10,823 bases of DNA from Micavibrio sp. UBA1672 (GTDB taxonomy: Bacteria; Pseudomonadota; Alphaproteobacteria; Micavibrionales; Micavibrionaceae). This document shows, piece after piece, positions 5,099 to 10,823 of the stretch (the stretch's first letter is position 1; the number at the start of each line of letters is the position of its first letter). The position numbers and the translations under genes are program-made. The notes under the pieces were generated by a model. It was not told the origin of the DNA and did no database searches. It was given only the letters and a program-made list of their open reading frames with translations. Location: the NCBI GenBank assembly GCA_002320665.1, contig DCKO01000124.1, forward strand, positions 1-10,823, written 5' to 3'.

Positions 5099-7336
5099 TT
5101 ATAAAAAGCTTTGTGGATCTATATCGATGTAAACCCTTATATTGCTTGGTATTTTTATTTGTTTTAGCCAGTTTTCAATCGTTTTTTGTAAATTCATGTG
5201 TTTATCTGCACAAACCAGTAAGCGGTAGCGATATTTTCCTCTTAATCTTGCGAAAGGTGCGGGCGCTGGGCCAAGTGTCTGGATTCTTTGTCCATGGGCG
5301 TTTGCGCCTTGCGGAGAGATTTTCCCTAAGGCTTCCGCCACTTCCTTAACCATATGCTCCTCACGGCCGGAGATAATAATCCCAGCCAAACGGCTATAAG
5401 GCGGCATATTGGCCATTTCCCGCTCGGAGGCTTCGATGTCGAAAAAAGCATCACGCTCTCCGGCGGCGAGCGCCTTCATGATCCGGTGCTCGGGCATCCA
5501 GCTCTGGAGCAAGACATGCCCTTTCTTGGCTTCACGCCCTGCCCGTCCTGCCACTTGGTGAAGAAGTTGATAGGTACGCTCGGCGGCGCGCAAATCTCCG
5601 CCTTGCAAACCCAGATCGGCATCCACTACACCAACTAATGTTAAGTCTGGAAAGTGATGTCCCTTCGCCATGATCTGCGTGCCGATAATGATATCGACTT
5701 CGCCATCTGTGATTTTCTTGAGCATGGCTTTGAGATCATCATGACTTTCCGCTGTATCACTCGCCAGCACCATCACGCGAGCATCAGGAAAGTACTCGCT
5801 CGTTTCCTCAAAGATACGCTCGACCCCCGGACCGCAAGCTACAAAGCTATCTTCTTCGCTGCAAGATGGGCAGGTTTTGGGCATTGCCATATGATAATCA
5901 CAATGATGGCAATGCAGCTTTCCGCTGCGCTTATGCTCCACCAGCCACGCTGTACAGCGCGGACATTCCATTCTATGACCACATCCTCGGCATAGCGTGA
6001 GCGGCGCGTAACCTCTCCGGTTGAGGAAAAGCAAACTCTGATTGCCCTCCTCCAGATTTTTGACCAAGGCCTTGAGGAGTGCGCGAGAGAGGAATTTCTG
6101 TCGTTCCGGTTTATCATTGCGCAAATCAACTAGCTCAATATCAGGGAGTTGCGCCTCTCCGAAACGGGTCGGGAGTTCTAGATGCTTATACTTACCTTCC
6201 CAGATATTATGGATGGTCTCGAGGGATGGTGTTGCCGAGACCAGCACCACAGGAAAACTGCCCAGATGCGCTCGGACCACTGCCATATCGCGGGCATTAT
6301 AGATCACGCCGTCTTCTTGCTTATAGGCTGGATCATGCTCCTCATCGATTATGATTAGCCCCAAATCCTGATACGGTAAAAACAGTGCGGAGCGAGCACC
6401 AATTACGACTTTGGTTTTGCCATTTGCGACACCGCGCCACGTCTCGCGCCTTTGCGCTGTGCCAAGCCCAGAATGCCAAAGGGCTGGTGCGCAGCCAAAG
6501 CGCTTTTTAAAGCGATCAAGAAAGGCATTGGATAGTGCAATCTCGGGCAAAAGTATCAAGACTTGCTTACCGTTCTTGAGAGCTTGCGCTACGCCTTCGA
6601 AATAGACTTCAGTTTTACCGGCTCCCGTTACGCCATCGAGCAACGATACCGAGAATTTCTGTGCGTTAATATCGCTGATAATTTCCTGCGCAGCATCATC
6701 TTGTTGCTTTGATAGATCAATATGCTGGCCTGCATCTGGGTTGATACTGGAACAAGGTGGCGAGCCAAAAACCTCGACCATCTCTAACAACCCCTTTTCA
6801 GTCATACCCTTAATCACGGAGGTTGAACATCCTGCCATCTCTGCCAGTTCTGTGGCGCTATAAGTTTTCCCTTCTGTCATAGTCTCCAGAACAGCTTTGC
6901 GTTTTTCAGGGAGTTTGGCAGGAATATCCGAAACCTTCTTCCTATAGGCAATGCTCGGCTTAGGCGGGTTCAGGGCGGCTGGAGCAGACAATGACATCTT
7001 GAGAACCATGCCTTTGGCTGCAAGATTATAATGTGCTACCCAGTCTATGAATTTCCGGTGTATCTCCGGCATGGGCTTAAGGGGATATTTAGAGATTATG
7101 GCTTTCAGCTTCTTGGGTTCGATATCTCCTGCGGCCTGCCCCCAGATAACACCTGTGATTTCCCGCTGCCCCAGTGGCACACAGACATAATCACCCTCAT
7201 GGACCTCAAGGTTTTTCGGTATGGCATAGTCATAGGCCTTATCCACCGGATACGGCACAAGCACGCTAAGTGTTTTACCGACTGGAACAGCTTGCTTTTC
7301 TTCGCGTTCATCACCAAAAAGGGAGATTTGAGACAT
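5099..7336 (-). CDS. priA: Primosomal protein N' (replication restart helicase PriA)
   Basis: This superfamily 2 DNA helicase recognises stalled forks and starts primosome reassembly in the cytoplasm. Its 745 residues are full length for the family. The N-terminal 3'-DNA-binding domain (about 20-120) includes LVPYPVDKAYDYAIP. A winged-helix-like linker occupies about 145-190. Walker A is GVTGAGKT (235-242), motif II is DEEH (331-334) and motif III is SATP (367-370). The zinc-binding insert has all eight cysteines (449, 452, 458, 461, 476, 479, 489, 492). The later helicase motifs are GTQIMAKGHHFPDL (552-565) and QVAGRAGR (594-601). ATG 7336 is chosen because it precedes the conserved block by about 20 residues; its ribosome site is poor. 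It diverges from the transaldolase gene. PriA next to the atp operon is a common alphaproteobacterial arrangement, here separated from atpH by the TraX block. Confidence 0.98.
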   Translation of the reverse strand: MSQISLFGDEREEKQAVPVGKTLSVLVPYPVDKAYDYAIPKNLEVHEGDYVCVPLGQREITGVIWGQAAGDIEPKKLKAIISKYPLKPMPEIHRKFIDWVAHYNLAAKGMVLKMSLSAPAALNPPKPSIAYRKKVSDIPAKLPEKRKAVLETMTEGKTYSATELAEMAGCSTSVIKGMTEKGLLEMVEVFGSPPCSSINPDAGQHIDLSKQQDDAAQEIISDINAQKFSVSLLDGVTGAGKTEVYFEGVAQALKNGKQVLILLPEIALSNAFLDRFKKRFGCAPALWHSGLGTAQRRETWRGVANGKTKVVIGARSALFLPYQDLGLIIIDEEHDPAYKQEDGVIYNARDMAVVRAHLGSFPVVLVSATPSLETIHNIWEGKYKHLELPTRFGEAQLPDIELVDLRNDKPERQKFLSRALLKALVKNLEEGNQSLLFLNRRGYAPLTLCRGCGHRMECPRCTAWLVEHKRSGKLHCHHCDYHMAMPKTCPSCSEEDSFVACGPGVERIFEETSEYFPDARVMVLASDTAESHDDLKAMLKKITDGEVDIIIGTQIMAKGHHFPDLTLVGVVDADLGLQGGDLRAAERTYQLLHQVAGRAGREAKKGHVLLQSWMPEHRIMKALAAGERDAFFDIEASEREMANMPPYSRLAGIIISGREEHMVKEVAEALGKISPQGANAHGQRIQTLGPAPAPFARLRGKYRYRLLVCADKHMNLQKTIENWLKQIKIPSNIRVYIDIDPQSFL

Positions 7337-7427
7337 AGATTAAACGTCTTTCGTAAAACACTCTTGCATGGGCATAAGAATCCGCGTACCACACTAATAT
7401 TATCTAATATATATAAGTAAAAATCAT

Positions 7428-7463
7428 AGCCCTTGTGGGCTGGAAAAGAAAGGATTTAAGCCC
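7428..7463 (+). promoter_or_regulatory. leader of the transaldolase gene with two mutually exclusive hairpins
   Basis: AGCCC (7428-7432), GGGCT (7437-7441) and AGCCC (7459-7463) occur in order just before the ATG at 7465. The middle element can pair with either neighbour. The first option is a tight 4-base-loop hairpin. The second closes a 17-base loop around the Shine-Dalgarno AAAGGA (7449-7454). Stems are only 5 bases, so regulatory meaning is uncertain. Confidence 0.25.
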
Positions 7464-7464
7464 G

Positions 7465-8121
7465 ATGAAATTTTTTGTAGATACCGCAGATATTGATGAC
7501 ATTAAGGATCTGGCCTCTACTGGACTTTTGGACGGGGTTACAACAAACCCTTCCTTGATTGCCAAATCGGGCAAAGAATTTATTCCGCTGATTGAGGAAA
7601 TTTGCGATATCGTTTCCGGCCCCGTGAGCGCCGAAGTCGCTGCAACCGATTACGAGACCATGCGCAAAGAAGCAGAAGTTTTACGCAAGATTGCCGACAA
7701 CATTGCCGTAAAAGTACCTCTGACACCAGCAGGCCTCAAGGTTTGTAAAGAGCTTTCCGATGGCGGCACAATGGTAAACGTAACGTTGTGTTTCTCTGCA
7801 GCGCAGGCTCTGTTAGCGGCTAAAGCCGGAGCAACATTTATTTCTCCGTTTGTTGGGCGCCTTGATGATATCAGCCAGACAGGATTAGATTTGATTGCCG
7901 AGATTGTTACGATCTATTCCCAATATCCGAATTTCCACACAGAAGTTCTGGTGGCCTCTGTGCGCAACCCTTTGCATATCACCGAGAGCGCCAAAATGGG
8001 CGCGGACGTGGCGACTTGCCCGCCGAATGTGATCCGTGCGCTTTACAATCACCCACTGACCGATAAAGGCTTGGCGGCGTTTGTTGAAGACTGGAAAAAG
8101 ACCGGACAGAGTATTTTATAA
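7465..8121 (+). CDS. tal: Transaldolase, small TalC/FSA-type
   Basis: This cytoplasmic Schiff-base aldolase of the small (about 215-residue) TalC/FSA family transfers dihydroxyacetone units in the non-oxidative pentose phosphate pathway. Its 218 residues begin MKFFVDTAD and include GVTTNPSL (24-31), the Schiff-base lysine K83 in AVKVPLTP, and SPFVGRLDD (127-135). Two positions separate transaldolase from fructose-6-phosphate aldolase. Aligned to E. coli FsaA from memory, Gln59 is Glu57 here and Tyr131 is Phe129 here, both transaldolase-type. I therefore call transaldolase (EC 2.2.1.2), although such genes are often labelled fsa. The start at 7465 is preferred to the in-frame ATG at 7435: it matches the family N-terminus and has AAAGGA 10 bases upstream. 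It heads an apparent operon with DUF484 and xerC. Confidence 0.93.
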   Translation: MKFFVDTADIDDIKDLASTGLLDGVTTNPSLIAKSGKEFIPLIEEICDIVSGPVSAEVAATDYETMRKEAEVLRKIADNIAVKVPLTPAGLKVCKELSDGGTMVNVTLCFSAAQALLAAKAGATFISPFVGRLDDISQTGLDLIAEIVTIYSQYPNFHTEVLVASVRNPLHITESAKMGADVATCPPNVIRALYNHPLTDKGLAAFVEDWKKTGQSIL

Positions 8122-8161
8122 TAGCTATATTTCAGTTGCGCTCTGTGGTAAACTTGACCTT

Positions 8162-8866
8162 ATGTCGAGCGTAACTGAAACAATAGATTCCCCGATGACT
8201 GAAAAAGATGTTCTGGATTTCCTGAAAGAAAATCCTAATTTTTTGCATGACAACCCTGAGGCTTGTGATTACCTTGTGCCGCCTGCTTTGGCGAAAGAAA
8301 AAGGGGTTGCCGATTTTCAGAGCTATATGATCGAGCGCCTGAAAATGGATAAGCATGATGTCATGAACGCGACGCGTGAGATCATAGAGAATGCGCGCTC
8401 GAATATGAACAACCAGCAACGCGTGCATAAGGCTGTTCTGCGCTTGCTTGAGGCCAAGAATTTCAACGACTTTATACAATCTGTGACAATTGATCTGGCA
8501 TCGTTGATGGACGTCGATATTGCGGTATTGCTTGTAGAATCTGACGGCGCGGAAATCCCGCATGTCCATCAGACAGGCATTCGTGTTTTACCCGAAGGTA
8601 CGATTGATCAATGGATGCAAAACAAAGAAGTTTTGCTTCAAAATGATATAACAGGGATTGAAGCCATTTATGGTGGAGCATGCACGCTTGTGCGCTCCCA
8701 GATTTTGATGAAGATTAGTATCTCCATGGATACGCCGCCAGCTATTCTCGCCTGCGGTAGCCGCGATCCCGAGATGTTCCATGATGGGCAAGCCACGGAT
8801 CAGGTTGCTTTTCTGTCTCGTGTAATCGAGCGTTGCTTCCGTATGTGGCTAGATTTGCCACGTTAA
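8162..8866 (+). CDS. DUF484 family protein
   Basis: This 234-residue soluble protein belongs to the DUF484 family (GAF-like fold), of unproven function and commonly encoded next to a Xer recombinase. Residues 13-60 hold the family opening: TEKDVLDFLKENPNFL, a pair of prolines near 40, then DFQSYMIERL. A helical, probably coiled-coil stretch spans about 60-100. The GAF-like part (about 100-234) ends with ACGSRDPEMFHDGQATDQ (197-214) and the LSRVIERCFRMWL helix. ATG 8162 gives the usual N-terminus but has no strong ribosome site; ATG 8195 (MTEKDV) is an alternative. It lies 40 bases after the transaldolase stop and 32 bases before xerC, so one transcript is likely. The in-frame extension back to 8081 overlaps the transaldolase gene and is not family-like. 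Confidence 0.92.
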   Translation: MSSVTETIDSPMTEKDVLDFLKENPNFLHDNPEACDYLVPPALAKEKGVADFQSYMIERLKMDKHDVMNATREIIENARSNMNNQQRVHKAVLRLLEAKNFNDFIQSVTIDLASLMDVDIAVLLVESDGAEIPHVHQTGIRVLPEGTIDQWMQNKEVLLQNDITGIEAIYGGACTLVRSQILMKISISMDTPPAILACGSRDPEMFHDGQATDQVAFLSRVIERCFRMWLDLPR

Positions 8867-8898
8867 TTCTTTGCCCCTTTCTCTTTAAGGGAATTTTT

Positions 8899-9834
8899 AT
8901 GAAACAACATATACTTGCTCTTTGTGCGTCTGATTTGTCTTCTCAAATTCTGAAATGGGAAGAATATTTGCGCGTTGAGAAAAATGCCTCCAAACATACT
9001 ATGCGTGCCTATCAGGGTGACTTATCGCATTTCATCGAGTTTCTGTTCAATCATTTTGGCAAAAACCCATGTATCAATGATCTCTCCGAAGTTACGATCA
9101 AGGACTTTCGGAGCTGGATGTCGAAAAAGGCGATTGACGGCACATCCAATTCCAGTCGTGCGCGGAGCTTATCTGGGATTAAGAATTTTCTACGCTGGAT
9201 GGATAAGCAAGGCATTGTTCATAATGCCGCTATTGCAGCAGTACGCACGCCGAAAAAGCCGCATAAAATTCCACGCCCTATTCACGAGAGTCAAGCGATT
9301 GATCTGGTCAACAATGCCGGCATGCTGGAGAAACAAGACTGGATGGGTTTGCGCAATATTGCCTTGTTTATGTTGCTCTATGGCTGCGGCTTGCGTATTG
9401 ACGAAGCACTTGCACTAAACCTTTCGGATTTGCCGCGGGATGGTTTCTTGCGCGTCGTGGGTAAAGGGAGCAAGGAACGGCAAGTGCCTGTTTTGGAAGA
9501 GGTCGAGAAAATGCTAGCGGTTTATCTTGATTCCTGCCCTGCCCCGATTGAACCGGATCGTCCGCTTTTCCTAGGGACTCGCGGCGGACGGCTTCATCAA
9601 GGCGTGGCACAAAAGGCTATGCGGGATTTACGGGTGAGTTTTGGCCTGCCGGAGAATGTCACGCCGCATGCGCTGCGGCATAGTTTTGCCACGCACCTCC
9701 TGCAAAACGGGGCAAATTTGCGTGAGATACAGGAGCTTTTGGGGCATGCTTCCTTAAGCACCACGCAGCGTTATACAGAAGTCAACGCAGAAGAGTTAAT
9801 GCGAATTTACAATGCCGCGCATCCGCGCGCTTGA
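8899..9834 (+). CDS. xerC: Site-specific tyrosine recombinase XerC
   Basis: This DNA strand-exchange enzyme works with XerD at dif to resolve chromosome dimers at division. Its 311 residues are typical. The N-terminal core-binding SAM-like domain spans about 15-110 and includes KWEEYLRVEKNASKHTMRAY. The catalytic domain has all six expected residues: R166 (YGCGLRIDEAL), K192 (GKGSKERQVP), H257 and R260 (HALRHSFATHLL), H283 (LGHASLSTTQ) and nucleophile Y292 (RYTEV). ATG 8899 is chosen over the in-frame ATG at 8833 because it has TAAGGGA about 7 bases upstream and avoids overlapping DUF484. XerC rather than XerD is chosen from the DUF484 neighbour; the sequence alone would allow either. No dif-like site was seen in the window. 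Confidence 0.92.
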   Translation: MKQHILALCASDLSSQILKWEEYLRVEKNASKHTMRAYQGDLSHFIEFLFNHFGKNPCINDLSEVTIKDFRSWMSKKAIDGTSNSSRARSLSGIKNFLRWMDKQGIVHNAAIAAVRTPKKPHKIPRPIHESQAIDLVNNAGMLEKQDWMGLRNIALFMLLYGCGLRIDEALALNLSDLPRDGFLRVVGKGSKERQVPVLEEVEKMLAVYLDSCPAPIEPDRPLFLGTRGGRLHQGVAQKAMRDLRVSFGLPENVTPHALRHSFATHLLQNGANLREIQELLGHASLSTTQRYTEVNAEELMRIYNAAHPRA

Positions 9835-9841
9835 ATATTTC

Positions 9842-9871
9842 TTGCTTATTCACTCAAAGCTTTGCTAGGAT
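9842..9871 (+). promoter_or_regulatory. candidate promoter of the uncharacterised gene at 9905
   Basis: TTGCTT (9842-9847) and TAGGAT (9866-9871) stand 18 bases apart in the 70-base gap after xerC, with the start codon about 34 bases downstream of the -10. A 5-base GC hairpin (9816-9829) overlaps the end of xerC just before it. This suggests a separate transcription unit, at modest confidence. Confidence 0.35.
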
Positions 9872-9904
9872 TTCAGAAGAATTACGTTATTATTAAGGGA
9901 ACAC

Positions 9905-10669
9905 ATGGCTTTGCAAGCACTAGTTGATCGCATCTCTGAACGTTGTGGCGATAAGGATGCAGAAGCTATTTACGAAATTTTTAATAGTTTTAAACTTCGC
10001 CCTCCTCAAGCGGGCCAATACAGAAAAGGACACGAATCCGATACTGTTTTTTTTAACAGCCATGGCCTTGTTTTTCGTTTTGCTTATGCAGAAGATTTTC
10101 CTCTATCATATAAGCTACGGCATAATAAAGACTCGTTGATAGCTCAGCCTTTAAAACCCCCTTTAGATCTAGATAAACTTAGTTTTGAAATTCTTCCTGC
10201 GCTTGATTGCACGGAGGAAGCATCAGATACCGAATTATCGTTTCTTATTGATGATCTAGGCAGTAGAGGCATAAATTTTTGGGATACTAAAGAAGGGAAA
10301 TTCAATACGGGTCGCCTACCTTGGAAAAGCGAAGATTTTCCAAACAGACTTCGTGTTGTTACTGACCGCGGAGGTATTAGACCCCAAAATGATTTTACTC
10401 AAGCTGTTGGGAATGCCGCATTTCGAAAATATATACCTGCAAACATACAAGAAACGCTTTTTTCTGATTTTATTTTAGCTCTAAAAAAAGCTTGGCCTGA
10501 AGGCGATATGAGACCTAATTCTTTACAGATCAACGAGTTTCTTGATCTCTGCCAAGAAGACTTGATTCTTCCTGAAGACCATCCTGATAAAAGGCTATTT
10601 AGTAGTGGTTGGGGAATGCACACTGTACAAAAAATAGCACATAGTTATGAGCACAATATAACGATCTAA
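9905..10669 (+). CDS. Uncharacterised 254-residue soluble protein
   Basis: I do not recognise this family. The start at 9905 has a good ribosome site (AAGGGA ending 4 bases before the ATG), and codon use looks coding throughout. There is no signal peptide or membrane helix. It opens with a helical segment (1-30, ERCGDKDAEAIYEIF). A mixed region with aromatic residues follows (FFNSHGLVFRFAYAEDF, about 49-65), then a proline-rich stretch (about 82-88), then LSFLIDDLGSRGINFWD (about 110-126) and LRVVTDRGGIR (about 148-158). The last two blocks, with NTGRLP between them, loosely resemble the catalytic-loop and metal-binding strand layout of phosphotransferase folds, but the key residues are not convincing. 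Its TAA overlaps the stop of the convergent gene on the right. Base composition is more AT-rich than xerC, which may mean an accessory gene. Confidence 0.75.
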   Translation: MALQALVDRISERCGDKDAEAIYEIFNSFKLRPPQAGQYRKGHESDTVFFNSHGLVFRFAYAEDFPLSYKLRHNKDSLIAQPLKPPLDLDKLSFEILPALDCTEEASDTELSFLIDDLGSRGINFWDTKEGKFNTGRLPWKSEDFPNRLRVVTDRGGIRPQNDFTQAVGNAAFRKYIPANIQETLFSDFILALKKAWPEGDMRPNSLQINEFLDLCQEDLILPEDHPDKRLFSSGWGMHTVQKIAHSYEHNITI

Positions 10670-10823
10670 TCATAAATCGGTGCCAAGAAATTACTCTCAG
10701 CTCGCTTTGCCTGTATTCTTTTTGTGGCTTCTTCCAATTCCCTCTTACGTGCTTCAGCCGCTTTGTTAAGCGCTTCTTCAAGATGCGGGAGGACCTCATA
10801 GTCACCCGCGTCATCTCCACCTT
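10666..10823 (-). CDS. C-terminal end of an unidentified protein (cut by right edge)
   Basis: Reading minus from the right edge, 51 residues are open to TAG at 10668-10666, ending NFLAPIYD. The segment from LEEALNKAAEARKRELEE onward is charged, alanine-rich and almost certainly helical, probably coiled coil. An acidic glycine-rich patch (GGDDAGDYE) precedes it. Composition is like real coding sequence, unlike the arginine-rich overlapping frame. It is convergent with the gene at 9905, and the stop codons overlap (TAA 10667-10669 against TAG 10668-10666). The function cannot be named from this fragment. Confidence 0.65.
   Translation of the reverse strand, partial: GGDDAGDYEVLPHLEEALNKAAEARKRELEEATKRIQAKRAESNFLAPIYD

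Noticed and set aside
5354..5995. Plus-strand open frames across the priA region
   Set aside because: They are antisense to the zinc-binding and helicase motifs of priA, have no ribosome sites and no family character.
8132..8569. Minus-strand open frame of 145 codons
   Set aside because: It is antisense to DUF484, whose motifs are clear; the product shows no recognisable motif.
9816..9829. Perfect hairpin CGCGC-ATCC-GCGCG at the end of xerC as a terminator
   Set aside because: The stem is only 5 bases, lies inside the last codons, and no T run follows. It could slow polymerase but is not a convincing terminator.
8899..9834. Phage or integron integrase
   Set aside because: Length, motifs and the DUF484 neighbour fit a chromosomal XerC; no attC-like sites, att repeats or phage genes are present.
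10599..10820. Minus-strand open frame of 73 codons at the right edge
   Set aside because: It is very rich in arginine and runs deep into the convergent gene at 9905. The neighbouring minus frame gives a normal charged helical C-terminus ending at 10666.

Overview
This window is a stretch of chromosome that looks alphaproteobacterial. Three things point there. The ATP synthase F1 genes (atpH, atpA) start their own operon with no F0 genes in front of them. They lie in the neighbourhood xerC - DUF484 - transaldolase - priA - atpHA, which I know from many alphaproteobacteria. The core genes also have moderate GC. I cannot assign genus or species from sequence alone. No RNA gene, IS element, integron, CRISPR array or replication origin was seen, and no gap between genes exceeds 300 bases.

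Layout from left to right. Positions 1-1513 (minus) hold the start of the F1 ATP synthase operon: atpH, then atpA, which runs off the left edge. A candidate operon promoter lies at 1574-1602. Positions 1669-5030 hold a compact three-gene block that does not belong to the housekeeping set. It contains a TraX-family membrane protein (minus), a nine-helix membrane protein fused to a spermidine synthase-like domain (plus), and a second TraX-family paralogue (minus). The first TraX gene and the fusion gene diverge from a 99-base region with overlapping promoter elements and a 12-base palindrome. The fusion gene and the second TraX gene converge, with 2 bases between their stop codons. Positions 5099-7336 (minus) are a complete priA. 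Positions 7465-9834 (plus) carry a transaldolase of the small TalC/FSA family, a DUF484 protein and a XerC-type tyrosine recombinase, probably co-transcribed. Positions 9905-10669 (plus) are an uncharacterised 254-residue protein. Its stop codon overlaps that of a minus-strand gene cut by the right edge (10666-10823).

How the genes fit together. The flanks are housekeeping: energy (atp), replication restart (priA), sugar-phosphate metabolism (tal) and chromosome dimer resolution (xerC). The part worth attention is the TraX / membrane spermidine synthase-like / TraX block between priA and atpH. TraX of the F plasmid acetylates the N-terminus of pilin, but no conjugation gene is present here. 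Two putative membrane acyltransferases next to a membrane-anchored aminopropyltransferase- or methyltransferase-like domain suggest amine modification at or in the inner membrane. That reading is inference; the substrate cannot be read from the sequence.
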